The position numbers and the translations under genes were made by a program. This document shows positions 22,465 to 35,272 of a stretch of 64,000 nucleotides of DNA, piece after piece. Origin of the DNA: Ceriagrion tenellum (Eukaryota > Arthropoda > Insecta > Odonata > Coenagrionidae); assembly GCA_963169105.1 (NCBI GenBank), contig OY720633.1, forward strand, positions 38,890,795 through 38,954,794, given 5' to 3'. Position 1 is the stretch's first letter. Every line of letters starts with the position of its first letter. Under the pieces are notes generated by a model. It saw only the letters and a list, made by a program, of their open reading frames with translations. It had not been told where the DNA came from and did not search any database.

Positions 22465-22562
22465 TCCTATATTATTTGAGAAGGACGATGGACGTACTCG
22501 GACGTCCATGGAATATCATTATTGAACGGCAGCTGGACGTAATGAAATGGCTGAAGTATTTC
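22465..22562 (-). repeat. Dispersed repeat, copy 1 (pairs with 43.6 kb)
   Basis: Reverse complement of this segment matches 43585-43690 at roughly 85% by eye, including 'cagctgccgttcaat' and 'gatattccatggacgt'. It contains inverted GGACGTCCAT / ATGGACGTAC words. Family unknown. Confidence 0.6.
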
Positions 22563-22624
22563 TGGTAGACATACATAAAACCAAAAAGTGCCAAAATAAG
22601 TGTTGATAGTTAATAAAAGTTCAT

Positions 22625-24470
22625 TAACCTATTCCTTTGTACCAAAAGTTAAAGAACCTAATTACACAAAAATGTCGGGAGGAAAAAGAAAAATGGATGA
22701 AAGAAAGAAGTGAAGACATTAAAGAGGATTTGATGAGGGGGAGATTGGACAAGGCATATACAAAAATCAAGACCCTGCAACCCAAACAAAGAACTAAATC
22801 GATTTTTACTATAGACAAAAAGGGAAATATACTCTTTGCAAATGAAAATGTTGGTGAAAGATGGAAAGAATACCTAGAGGAGTTGTACAATGGAATAAAT
22901 ATACAGAATAGCAATGAATATATTAGAGAAGAGGAAGACACAGACATAGACAGATTAGGCCCTTCAATATCCCTCGAAGAATTTAATTTTGCTCTGAAAA
23001 ACTTGAAAGACAATAAAGCAGCAGGCCTAGATAATACACCTGGAGAGGTATTGAAGCAATTGGGAGAGAAGGCTAAGGAATGGCTGTTCAAGGTGATTGG
23101 CGAATGTTATGAAACAGGAAATATACATGGGGATTTTACGAAGAGCAAAACAAAACAATCCCTAAGACAGGGGATGAAAACGAATGCTCCAACTATAGAA
23201 CCATTTCCGTTCTTTCTGACACACCAAAAATTCTTCTGAATATAATTAAAAACATACTAAAAGGGAAAATTGAACAAAATTTGGGAGAGGACCAGTTTGG
23301 ATTCAGGGCAGGAAAAGGAACCGGAGAAGCAATTTTAACATTACAAAAAAGATTAGAGAGAAGGATAGAAATAAATAGAAAGACATATGTGGCCTTTATA
23401 GACCTCGAAAAGGCCTTTGGTAACGTGGACTGGGGACTTCTCTTTTATAAACTGACGAGAATCGATCTAGATTGGAAAGATATAAGAGTAATTTTAAATC
23501 TGTACAAGTCGCAGAAAACAGAAATAGACATAAATGGATGCAGAAAAGAGGCCAAATAAGAAAAGGAGTAAGACAAGGATGCCCTCAATCACCCTATTTA
23601 TTTAACATATTTATAGAAGAAGCAATTGAAAGAATGAAAGAAAAGACCAAGGGAATTAAAGTGAACGGGAGAAGCATCCACAGTATCCGCTTTGCGGATG
23701 ATATAGCAGTAATTGCCGACTCCGAAAAGGACATGAATTAAATGATCCATACACTCTCCAAAATCTTAGAAGAGTATAAGTTAAATATAAACAAGAAGAA
23801 GACCAAAATAATGATAATAATGATAATAAGGAAGAGGAAAGCAAATGCCATAACGAATATTAAATTAGGAAATGAAATTCTGGAACAGGTTGACACCTTC
23901 TGCTACCTAGGGAGTATTATAAACAATGATAATACATGTGATACTGAGATTAGGAGAAGAATAGCCTTGGCTAAACAAGCGTTCCAAAGCAAGAAGAACT
24001 TATTACTTGATACCCACATCATTTTGAGACTCGAAATGAGTTCATAGAAATATTTGTTTGGAGCGTTTTGTTATATGGATGCGAAACGTGGACAATCAGG
24101 AAAATGGAAAGAATCAGGCTTGAATCAATGGAAATGTGGGCCTGGAGAAAATTAATAAAAACAAGGAGGGAAGATAGAAAAAGCAATCAACAGGTGCTAG
24201 AAGAAGTAAATAAAAACAGATGCCTTTTAAAAACAATTGGACAAAGGAGAGCAAAACTGATTGGACATGTAATAAGGAATAATCAGTTCCTGACAAACAT
24301 ATTCGAAGGCAAAGTGGTGGGGAAGGAAACAAGAGGTCGACCCAGGACAGCATACTTAAAGGGCTTTGCACGAGAGATGGGAATGACATCAAACGCCCAG
24401 CTGAAAGAAACAGCGAAGAACAGGGACAGGTGGCTATTACGACAAGGCACTGCCTTTAGAACTTGATAAT
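22625..24470 (+). pseudogene. 5'-truncated RTE-like LINE ORF2 (reverse transcriptase)
   Basis: Broken reverse transcriptase of a non-LTR retrotransposon, which would copy its own RNA at a nicked target. Frames in order: 22637-about 23150, 23160-23559, 23472-23741, 23742-24047, 24068-24466. There are about three frameshifts, near 23150, 23560 and 24050, plus an in-frame stop at 23739-23741. Visible RT motifs: NYRTISVLS (about 23190), FIDLEKAF with the first catalytic Asp (about 23396), GVRQGCPQSP (about 23566) and FADD with the catalytic pair (23689-23700). The C-terminal part has LYGCETWT (about 24075) and RGRPR (about 24330). The N-terminal endonuclease is missing. Catalytic residues survive although the frame does not, suggesting fairly recent death. 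Clade by motif style only. Confidence 0.85.
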
Positions 24471-26379
24471 GATGAACCTATATTTAAGATGGCCTTCTTT
24501 CACAATAGAGGTAAATGTGTAAAAGCCTCAGTTTTTCTGAGAGGACCTTCAATTAAAATTCCAGCGCTCAGATCGTTAACAAAGGACTTGTTTTTCTATT
24601 AATAACGAGAAAATGACTAAAATGACACTTAAGCCATTTTTCGATAGAATCTCCCACTTGCGAAAATGTATTGCTATACATTTTCGCAAACTAGATCAAT
24701 AAAATGCACCAACGTGATGAAATTCGCCGTGAAAAATACAACTACTTTCAGCTATATTAAAAATTCAGGCCTCACAGTCATCGGTAAATTGTGTTATATG
24801 GTTAAACCAATGAGCTTAGTTCAAGGCGAATTTTGGGAGGGTTCATGCGGGAAAGTAAACTCGTCAACGCTTTCTGCGACACAGTGTAGAATGATGACGA
24901 AAAGATATAGTTCCCACAAACCATCCACATCCCAAAATCTGCCTTGAATTGAAGTTTCTCCGTCGCATAAGTGGCTGATACACACCTAACTGGCGACTGA
25001 GAAATTAGGATTCATTTTTCAGTCGATTTAATCGTTTTTTGCCATGGCGAAATCCATTAATTTGGTGTATGTCTACTTTGTTAGCCTCAAAAACAGTGTG
25101 TCTCTCAAAAAAGGCCGGAGAAAAGAGATGTTTCCATACTGAGGTTGTGGCTTGAGGTTGACTCCAAACACAATATCCGTAAAAATGAAATTGTATTCGG
25201 TTTTATCAACAGGGGTGCATACTTGGAATGGTCACTTCCTAAAAAAGGATCGATTTTATCCTGACTAGTATTTTATAGCACTACTTGTACTTATTTTTAT
25301 TGATTAATTGAAAATTAATGTAAATCTGAATTCATTTGTCCGGTATTTCTGATAGATAGTATAAATAAAATCGAATACAGCCGATAACTGCGCAAAATTC
25401 ACCACCATTTATCTTTGATTTGCATTCAGTGGGATTTTATCTCTGAATCGCCGCGATTTATTTTCTTTCAACTTTGCATCATAATCTTTTTATCGCGGTA
25501 AATATACATTTAAGATAGGTTGGATAAAGCTGTATGGAGAAGTTCTAATTCTTTCCTTATGAAATTACATGATTATCCATTCTGGGTGGTGCTACACGCT
25601 ATTATATTATGGTCAATCGGCAACACCTCCCCTAGCATCTCTGAGGTCGATGCACTCAATCGCGCTAAACAAAGTTAAAGATAAGTATATATTTATTTGC
25701 TCTTGTTGTCCTACTGAGGAATTTTTTAATGCTTGATTTTATTGATGACTAATTACGAGCAATATAGTACCTAGCTGTAAATCAGTAACGACACAATGGA
25801 ATAATTCGAAATTTTTTACGAAACTATGACCTAAGATCTAAGCCTGAGCCGATCTCCTAGCTTGCCGTAGGAGACTATTTTTAGTTAAATTTATCTGTAA
25901 ATGCATATATTATTATATAAACGTTAAGTTTAGGTCAAAATATTTCATTAATTTTCCATTTCTGTAAAAGTAAGACTTGGGGTAATCTGAAAATAAGTTA
26001 TCACCTCGGAAAAGATATGTATGGTACACTCCGGCGCGGGATTCGGAACAAAATTGTGCGTCGCGCCTCGTCATACTTACTTGCAAATCTGGGATGGAAA
26101 TCGTTTTCAGCCCGTCGATTGAAAATTATACTCAATCTTTTATGTGCATTTAAAATCAATTACTTTTTAGATGAAGTTATTAATAGTTTGCGAAGTCCAA
26201 CATCCAACGGTAGATAATACCATGAGAATAAAATAAGGAAATAGACAGTAGAAGAGACAGGTTTAAAATGTCGTTTTTCCCACGGCCAATAAGAGACCAT
26301 AATAGCTGCGTCAGGACTTTGAAGGTGGTGAGTTGACAGATAGTGTAGCTCATTTATTGATGTACTTCCCAATGCATGT
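24471..26379. other. Unassigned AT-rich DNA
   Basis: No supported gene. A perfect 14-bp hairpin with a 4-base loop lies at 24658-24689 (see findings). Confidence 0.5.
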
Positions 26380-26617
26380 CCCTAAATCTGCCGCGTAGAG
26401 TGACACCATGTTTTGCATGTTCCTTGCATAACTCTAGTGTTTCGTTTGCGTAGTTGCCTTATAGATTTATTTAGTAGTTTCTGTAGCATTTGTAGCATAC
26501 CTATAGTGTGGTGTATGTTGGTGAAAACTGATTTCTACACTGCAGTACATGATGGTGATGAGTTACCCTCCATCGAATACCCTTGAGGTAGCTTGTAGGG
26601 TAATATGTAGATGTAGA
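26380..26617 (+). repeat. CR1-like LINE 3' end
   Basis: Ends in 'gcttgtagggtaatatgtag' followed by ATGTAG hexamers, the same terminus as the other CR1-like copies here. The upstream boundary is a guess; only the last ~60 bp are secure. Confidence 0.5.
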
Positions 26618-28107
26618 TGTTGTCCTTTCATTCGTGACGATGTTATTAAGTACCCATATAGTGCCCTCTAGCGCAACTTATGTCCAAATGGAACAAAGCT
26701 ATTTTGCATACATTGGGTTGTATAAATTTATTTTATTCCCAAAACTTGATGGAATCTTTGCTCCTCCCTGGAAGATTCTATCTGAGGCATAGCGTTACCT
26801 CATGTGGTACTACAGCTGAGCCATGAGACAGTGTACCTGGTGCATTTCGAGGGGCAGTATTTTTATAGCTTGACCATATTTCAGATGCACTAACTGCATT
26901 TTTGCCTGCTCGAGGTATTGGGGAACCGCTTTTGCTTTTATCCCTATACACTCAATCAGGGCACCCACTAACCATGGAAGCAAGGACTGGAGAAATGTGC
27001 ATTTTTAAATTAGCATTCCGAGATTATGTCATCATTTCATACTCAGTGACCTCAGAGTGTTCATCATTCAACATTCCCCCATCTTCATATTGTGACCCAC
27101 CCACGAGCTGCCCTCAGACCTTACGCTGAAGACGCACACCCCGGTCCCACTTAAAGATGTATATTTCCACGTCACTACTCTCATCATAGCAAGGCTCCTC
27201 ACACTTTCCTCCTATCTCTTCCAAGCCGGAAATTCATAACACCCTTTTCCTTCCTCTTCACCCTCAGTCATATGGTGGGTGGATAGTCAGAATGTCAGGA
27301 AAAAAATCGCGGGATAGGAGTCCCCAATTCACATCAATTCCAATCCTTTTAATGCACAGCAAAAGAAGCCGCTGTTTTTCCTGAAAGGTCGTGCTTGCCC
27401 CCTTGGACTTTAGCTCAAAATGGTATAAATATTTCATACCAAGTGTATGCTTCTTACTTTTCCGAATTGGTTTCTGAAGGCAGCGGACATTTACGAAGAG
27501 GATACTGTAGCATACTTTGCAGTTTTGGGACATCGTGACAGAGATCCAGGAATCAAAATATACAGCTCATTAGCTGAAGCGACATAATATTGGCTCTACT
27601 CGACTCAGAAGCTATTTGATACTCATTCGATACAGTACAATTCAGAATATATCTGATTTCGGAAATTGAGTATTGATTTTATCAATTAACCTTCTGGAGG
27701 TTTGCATTACTTTTTCCTATGGAACAATGGCCTTGTACTCGTGGCTTCGAGTACGAATTCTCAATTACGTCATTTAATGCTTTATGTAAATTAATAAATA
27801 TGCAAGAGCATTTATTATTATATTCCCATTAAATATCTGTTAGCTTCAACATATCCCAGTAATCTGATTTACCATCATTCACTTAATCCAATCCTTAGCA
27901 GCTGAATGCCAGTGCACAAGACGACAGAGCAGTTCTATAATCGGTTCTTGCAGCACTAATAAATCCGGTAGTACCGATTTCTAATCGTACCCGGTAGTAC
28001 CAAAGTATACTAAAATATTACCTGATACCTAGTACCGATTACTGGTATTTTTTCACCAAACACTGCATACCCTTTTTAAAGTCAGGATAAATCCATCTTT
28101 TCGCAAC
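26618..28107. other. Unassigned intergenic DNA
   Basis: No supported gene. The words GGTAGTACC and CTAGTACCGA recur at 27965-28045, a small degenerate direct repeat. Confidence 0.5.
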
Positions 28108-28436
28108 TTGCAATACATATTGAATGAATTGGGTAAACTTTGTTTTTCCACAATGAATTTAATGACTTACGACCACGGTTTCGACGATTAACATCACCAT
28201 CGGGTGAAGATACATTTGGCGCAACAACTTATATACTAGAGAGAGTGGGGAAGGGCTTTAGAAGTGTGGGGATGGGAGGTGAAGGGTGGGAGGGAGGGGG
28301 GAGTGGGTGAGTAGGGTTGGGTGGGGGCTTCCCAAGAGGGTGAGCCGAGGGTGTGCGAAGGTAGGGGGGGTTATTCAAAATGTTTAGCAAATTCCACAAA
28401 GTATCGCCGAAAACCACCAACTTTTGCAATACATAT
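28108..28436 (-). mobile_element. 303-bp Penelope-type insertion with 13-bp target-site duplication and G-rich core
   Basis: TTGCAATACATAT occurs exactly at 28108-28120 and 28424-28436, enclosing 303 bp. On the minus strand the right part holds a slightly decayed hammerhead-like core: CCGATGG (28203-28197, two transitions from CTGATGA), a GATG/CGTC-type stem, GAAA (28182-28179), then stem III ACC-GT-GGT and cleavage triplet GTC. A TATATAAG box (28235-28228) lies about 25 bases upstream of the core. The plus strand at 28240-28375 is strongly G-rich. No coding sequence. Confidence 0.65.
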
Positions 28437-29289
28437 GTGACTCCTCTCCTCTTTTGTTGATGCCAAATCACATGACCCCCTTAGATATTCTTCATTAAAA
28501 ATGAATAATTCTATATATATTATAATACAAGAATATTTAGCCGCGATGAACCCTCTCCTACATAATCCTGATTTTATTTTCAAATAAAGTAATATGTTTA
28601 AATAATGGCGAGGGCTTGGGCTACTTCATATTCATTGCATCATAGGACCTGATTGAAATTTTACTCATTCAGTTTGTCGCTAAAATATCAAGAGGATAAA
28701 ATAAAACTGATTAGTTAGCGTAGTTGAAATTAATGGTAGTTAAAACTTTTCGAATCTTATTTTTCATTTTATTCGTGATTATTAAAACTGAATAACCTTT
28801 TGGTCATTTTTCGTTATTCATATCAATTTGAGCTCTTATAAACGTCTTATTTGTGCATATATGTTTTACACGAAACTTTTAGCTTAAGTTAAAAAAAATA
28901 TATTTTGATATTTTCATGTATTTAATATTTATCACTTTAAAACAAATTTGCGTTTTCAAGCGAAATCTGCGTAATGAGACCCCAGGTTTTGTAACTACCT
29001 TGTATTAATATTCCAACTATACACCCGCTTCTATTTTTTACTAACCACGAAAAAAAGTGGTTGAAATAAATTACCACGGGAAATCAACCGCTGGTAATCA
29101 ACCCTAACCCTCAAGATGAAACGCAAAAAGAGTAATCATCTAAAAATCCGATCCTTTCGTTAAAAAAGGTTGATTCATAGTATTTTTTTATTATTCTCTC
29201 CCTCAAAGGTTAACCACAAGCCAGGCGTTTTTCATCATCCAATCACGTAATCAAGAACCTCATGCACTCCATTTTCTCTACTGTCAAAC
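28437..29289. other. AT-rich intergenic DNA
   Basis: No supported feature. Confidence 0.5.
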
Positions 29290-29660
29290 CTTCTAAACGA
29301 TAGCCACTTCTTTGACGCTGTGTCTGCCAGAGAAGAAAGCGATCGCCTGCTGTCTTCCGATCCGTCAAATCTGGGTGTGTTGGGTGCGGAGGCAAGAGAA
29401 GAGGGGCGCGAAAAGATCTCAAAGTGCGCGGAAAAGATTTCGCTCAATCCGGGATTTCTCTTCTGGAATCTCATTCGCCGCGAAATCTTTGGAATGCAAA
29501 CGGAATTACAGGTGGAGAGAGAGGGAAAAGGAAAGCCGCTTCCGCCTTACGGAATGAGATTCGTAGGAAGCAGGAAAAGTGGCACCAAAAAAAAGCCAGA
29601 GGAGGAACTGGTGTGAAAAGGCCAAAAAGATTGGATTGAGGAGGCGAAAAATTCCTTTTA
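29290..29660. promoter_or_regulatory. CpG-richer patch with overlapping ORFs
   Basis: Three overlapping plus-strand frames (29312-29557, 29320-29616, 29424-29639) and one minus-strand frame are open together. The 98-codon frame starting MSAREESD is hydrophilic and matches nothing I know. Composition is the simplest explanation. Confidence 0.2.
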
Positions 29661-31259
29661 GAGAGACTTATTCGAAATCCATTCCAAACTGTTATAATTC
29701 CGTAAGAATGGCCATTAAAGCCAAAAATATGATATGTTGCTTGGAATTATTTTTATGTTTGGACCATGGCTGGTTACTTTTTACCCCCTAGTGTTTTTAA
29801 GCATCTCTTACTCTACATATTTTGTATACTGAGACCACTTTAACCAGGCCCATTTGTATTTTGGCTAACCTTTAAAGACTTCGCAGAGAGTGAAGGATTA
29901 GGGGCGATTTCATGCATGATTTCCGAGTTAAATTTCAGTGAAAGACCGGACTCCATCACCACTACCGAGAGTCATCGTAATAGCCCTGCGACTAAATGTT
30001 CTTGATCTATTGAACTTCATCTTTAGGAAAGTAACTCACTGGTTATTTTGTGTATTTTGGTGAATATGAACGAGGCCAATGCAAAATATCTTATCATTAT
30101 GTCCATATACAGAATTTGTTAACACCGAAAATTTCCCCTAATAAAATACATCGGTTCCGACCGCGTTTTTAACAAGTCAGTGCCGTTGCCAATACTTAAG
30201 TGCGAAAACTATACGATGGAGAGCCTTAGAATTGGTCCAAAGTCTTCAGTTCTCTTAATTAGTAGAGTAAATTGAACCAACGAATATACATAGATGAGGT
30301 GAGAATTAGTATGGACATCAAGATATGGCAAAGGAATGGAAGTGATTATTATGTGATAAATTACATTGCATCATTTAAGTATCAAAAGATTTGAAACAGT
30401 AGGGAGTAAGAAGTATTATTTTTATGAATTAATTTGAGTTTAACGTAATAAATAATGTTAAAGTTTATATATTCTCTAAGTGCAACTGTCTAGAAGCCTA
30501 TAATGTAATTCGATACCACCATTATGATTAATTGTTTACGTCTGGGCTATGTGTGATTCCACTCGGACAATATAAATTTGGATTAATAAGAGCGCTCAGC
30601 AGGATTGTTACATGTTATTTTTAAAAAATGCTTCTTTACACTGCAACATTATCTGGCATAGACTCCAAATTCCTGAGGACGCAACGGAGAGTGGAAAATG
30701 ATTAAGTAAATATGAAATACAAACTGATGGAAAGCTATTTATCAAATGGCAGAACATACCTACGCATGTCCACACCAATTCTATCCCTCAATAGATATTT
30801 ACTAAATAATTTCATGAATCCGATTCTTTAAACCGAGGAAACGTCAAAATAATTATTCTTCTACTTTTTCGATTTAAGCTAATAAAGTCACCAAGATCCA
30901 GGGTCAAGTTTTTGAGATGCTGGAGTTTTCATGTACTATACAACTATTATAAAGAAATCACCTTTGCATGCAGGAACGACATTTTTTCAATAAAACTAAA
31001 ACATATGTTAACAAAGGTCACATATTTTTTAAAAATAGTATCCCTGGACAATTTTATATCCTTGAGTGAAATTTATTTTCCAAATAATATACTGAAACCA
31101 AGTCTTGCGACTATGCGGGTGCCCACGTAATAACGCTCATACATTCATGAGTTCAAGTTAAATGGGTCACCAAAGTGCCAGGGAGAAGTGATATTTCAGG
31201 GAAGAAATGGATGGGATGACCAGTTGATAGTTATTCACTTGAAATGCCGGGACTGGAAC
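29661..31259. other. AT-rich intergenic DNA
   Basis: No supported feature. Confidence 0.5.
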
Positions 31260-31633
31260 AGCCGGCGGTGTGCGGTATGCCGTTGAGAAGAAGACGAGCC
31301 CTTTCGTGAATCGACCCTTTAAGTGCTTTTGTGTGGGCTCGCTTTATGGTGCTCGCCGCTTTACCACGGCCACAATACACTTTCCTCCCGTCCCCCACCA
31401 AACACGCCCATTCGATGCTCTTCTGTTTGCTCTAGTTCTCCCTCGGCGGCGCACCGCACAAGTCCACACACAGACGCGAACACTCCCCACACAACATCAT
31501 CGCCGCCGTCCGCGGTGTGGTCTCTTTCCCTCGCTCTTCTTTGTTCGGCTAACGCTCGCGAAGGGAGTGCAGTCCAGGGACTTAAGATATCGCCGACGCC
31601 CTGACTGCTCGGAGCACCACTTGCCTGTCGAAC
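31260..31633 (+). other. Candidate GC-rich first exon ending in a splice donor
   Basis: GC/CpG-rich block of about 370 bp in otherwise AT-rich DNA, ending exactly at a consensus donor: ACG followed by GTGAGTA (31634-31640). After it the sequence becomes AT-rich, as at an exon-intron border. Frames are open on both strands (122 codons +, 97 codons -) but no domain is seen, so it would most likely be a 5' UTR exon. There is no identifiable downstream exon. Alternative: a GC-rich repeat with a chance donor. Confidence 0.3.
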
Positions 31634-31640
31634 GGTGAGT

Positions 31641-34600
31641 AAAAAAAACCACATATATGGAAGATCCTCGGCGCTGAGTAAGCCATGCTCTGCTGGCTCG
31701 TAAATTTCTCACCGAGACCAAGAATTTTAAAGATTCTTGTTCCATTTTTTTCCACCACCGATAATATTTCTTGCAGTCGAAATTGGATCGTAAAAATTCC
31801 CGGGAGACTCACAAGGTGGCAATTCTTCAATGGGCGGAAGCCGACTATATTTCCACAACTCCGCAGCAGTTTTTTTTCGAAAGAATTTTCTAAACGGTTC
31901 CACCCAGAAAATTCCAGGCAGAGAAAAACTTGTATGCAATAAAAAAAGCTTATTGTTTTATCCCATTTTACCTTCAAACCCATTACGCTCAAAGGCTAAA
32001 AATGATTTGAATGAATCGTTTGAAGTGTAGGCCGGTCGGAAGAAAAGATAATGCAGCCTCCAGCAAGTAGAGGAGTCAGTTGGAAGGCTCTTCAAGGGTT
32101 CTAAATCTTGCACATGCGCCTTTCGAGCCAGATATACCTTTCATAAAAACTCAAAGTTGAATGTGCTTCATTGACCTGCCTAAAATGAAGCCAGGCCACT
32201 ATTTTGTGGCCTGTTCCATTTGCCCGTCTCCTGAAATCACAGCTAATGCTTTGAACAATGAAGTTTATCGTCGGAAAAGTGCAGCTGGAGTGAGCAAATC
32301 TTTTTCTCCACCCTTTTATTAAAGTCTTAGATGACCTGGTTAGAAGAAAATAGTAAAATAGGAAAAATCGCCTAGCGAATAGTTGTAAGATGAATTCAAA
32401 ATTTATTTTTCATCATGGAAACCTTGTTTTCACATTTACTGAGGACTGTTATCCATATAATGTTAATTTAGTGAATACGTGATTAAGCTAGATGTTATTA
32501 ATCAATAGTTCCCTCGACTACAAATAATTTCATTCAACAAAATTCCATTCTCGGTGAAATTTTTCTCTTTTTCTATCTAACTTACCCTTTTTTGTAATAA
32601 TTTAATCTGGCTATATCCCAGCTTTGTTGAACTCTACCAATCGAATCTTCGATCCTGCAGTGGATAAAAATTGGCTATTGGCTATTCGTAAGATATATTA
32701 CTTATGCTGCAAGGAAAATTATTTCTTAAAGGGAGATAAGATAATTTTGCTTCAATTCGTCTTTGAATCTAGTGAGATGCAATAAAAATTTGCCAATATA
32801 TCGTATAATATTCAGAAAATATTTATGTTAATTCAAATAAATATATCGTATAGGAACTTCTATATTTTTCTTGAACGAATATGTTTATAAAACGTATTTT
32901 ATCCAGAAAAAATATTTACTATAAAGTATACTTTAGCTAAGAATGTGACTAGTAGGCATTCACACTTTAAGGACAACTTGGTGATGTATGAAGCTATCAT
33001 CAATTTCTAATGGGGCCGTTGCTGGTCATCAAATTTCTACATATTCTTGCATTGGCATTGCATAAGGCTAGCTGCAAAATGACCCCGGGTGTCCATCACT
33101 TTTTCAGGGAAGGGAAATGTGGATGCTTCATTCGAGGGAAAAGATAGGATTATTATGTTATTTCGTGACGTGATAATGCCGCTACGAAAAACTGAGTTCG
33201 GGAAAGTACCCACTGAAAACAAAGGATTAACATCAGCCAACATTGATCTTCGGATAGAATAAGAAATCTGCATCATATTACACAGTTTAGGTACCTTTAA
33301 ATTCATACAATTACACATTCCACTATAGATGGGGTAAAAATAACCCAAACAGACCATATTTAATTTGAATAGAAAGAAACCCACCATACCAGCAGACTTA
33401 GGAGTAGTGGCTCATGTACCTTTCACTTTATTATTTGACGAAGACGTGAATTGATTATAAATTCGATCGCGAGAGTTAGAGAGTAAATTTTCAATTTTCA
33501 AGGTATGGAGGGGAAAACAATCACTGGTATTCTACATTATACCCTCAGGGCAACCAATAAAAAAATGAAATATGGTATCGATTTGTTTTATTTCCTACTA
33601 TTCCTTCAAAGCAATATTTCTTTAAATTCTTCCGAGCTAAATTAGGGTTATGTAAATAAACTAAGTATAGTAGCTTGAGGATTTAATTATCTAAGTGAAG
33701 TTGCTTGAGACTAAGTATCATTATCAATTCTGAAGTAGGTTTTATCATCATCAAGCATTTGTCCATTACGGTTGGAGTTAGTGGTACCATTATATGATTC
33801 GTATGGTCATGCATGGACGATAATCAGTCATCAAGCCCCTCATTGAATGGTGTTTGTGTATGCAAGTGGACTTTTATAGCACTACCTTCTTCCGCAACAA
33901 AGGCAAGAGTAAAGCCAGTTCCATGATTCTAGCTCACATTAATGCAAGGTGCGAAGTTTGGAAATGAAATATCTCCAAGGAGGAGGCTTAACTAAACGAC
34001 GCGACGGTTATTTAGAGCTGGACACGTAAAACGCGGGTTCCAGGGACAGAAATCTTAAGAATATACGAGGGTGAGGATAATGGTCCGGAGATTCTTAGAA
34101 TGCAAATTACAAGCAACCACGAATCCTCGAGTTAAAAGCTTCCTCGAAGGGGAGAGCTCACTATTCAGCAGGATAAGGAGGAGACAAATCCCACGAGAGT
34201 CTAATGTTGAACAACTTCAATCTGCACATCTACAATAGCGTAAGAACATAAAGTAAGGGGTCTCGCGTGGCGTTGAGTGATAAATAAAATTGTAAATAAG
34301 ATTATATCACAAAGCAACAACAGGGAAATGCAAGCTTCGAAAGATAACAAGAACTAAAAGAAAGTGTAGAAATTTTTTCAGTTATCGAGAGCTCATGAGG
34401 AGAAACCGTCATAAAAACCTAGCATACCATTGTCAGCGCTAAACGACGAGCATGAAAAACGTTATGAATTTAGTAAGAAAAAGACCTCGATACGGAAAAA
34501 TATTTGAGGAATGCGTTATCATAGAGCGCATCAAGTTAATAAAACAAAAAATGTCAAATCAAACCGAAGGGACATTTCAAAAAGGACCAAATGAGGAGAC

Positions 34601-35056
34601 AATGTTGTACTTGGTTTGATTCAAGGAACTGTAAGAAGAAATTGAATGTAATAATTTCAGGGTATACACTGTATGGAGGATGGCCTCTTCCTGGCTCCTG
34701 GTTTTTAGAAATTCCGTAAATAATATGCGATACGGGATCATGATTGTCATCTATAGAAAGCGGTCTCGGGGACGCTGCAATGTACACAGAAAGGAAGGGG
34801 TGCAGAGAAATCCCTGGCTTTCAGAGGAATAACTAATCTAGCTAAAGCAAGAATAGGCAAGAGCAAGAGTATATGACACTAAGATTTTAAAATAATGCTG
34901 TGAAAAAAGTATTTAACGGCATATATAAAAAGGCCCAGATAATAGCAAGGTGAGGCTCGAAATATTGAAGGTCTATCGAAAGCAACTTGTCAAAGCCAAG
35001 AAGAAATGTCACAAATGGAAGTGGTAATGGTATAAAAATTTAAATATGAAAATAAG
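31641..35056. other. Unassigned DNA (would be intron if the 31.3 kb exon is real)
   Basis: No supported gene. A good splice-acceptor match (pyrimidine tract then TTGCAG) lies at about 31765-31777. The stretch 34000-34560 is purine-rich and coding-like in texture but has no recognisable motif. Confidence 0.4.
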
Positions 35057-35061
35057 CTAAC

Positions 35062-35272
35062 CGGTAAGCTTGCCGGCCCCAGTGGCGACGAGAAGTCCTC
35101 GCCTGCTAACCGATGGTTCGCGGGTTCGAATCCCGCCTGAGTGGAAATATTATCACCACTCAGGGCATGGCTGTTTGTGTTCGTCCGTTGTCATTGTTGT
35201 TCACCCGACATAAATTGGCTAAATGCGCTGTATTTGGGTTAGTGAAGATGAAAAAAATATATATAAAATTAG
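35062..35272 (+). repeat. tRNA-derived SINE (second family)
   Basis: tRNA-like head at about 35075-35143 with an A-box-like TGGCGACGAGAAG and an intact B-box GGTTCGAATCCC. It is followed by a ~120-bp unrelated body and an A/T-rich end ('aaaaaaatatatataaaatt', 35251-35270). Differs from the SINE at 6.5-7.2 kb. Folding as a tRNA fails on the acceptor stem, so it is a SINE rather than a tRNA gene. Confidence 0.65.

Noticed and set aside
27960..28050. Recurring GGTAGTACC words
   Set aside because: Too few and too variable to call a tandem or terminal repeat.
34000..34560. Purine-rich segment with coding-like texture
   Set aside because: All frames contain frequent stops and I could not match a conserved motif.
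35075..35143. Possible functional tRNA gene
   Set aside because: B-box is good, but the acceptor stem does not pair and a SINE body with A/T-rich end follows.
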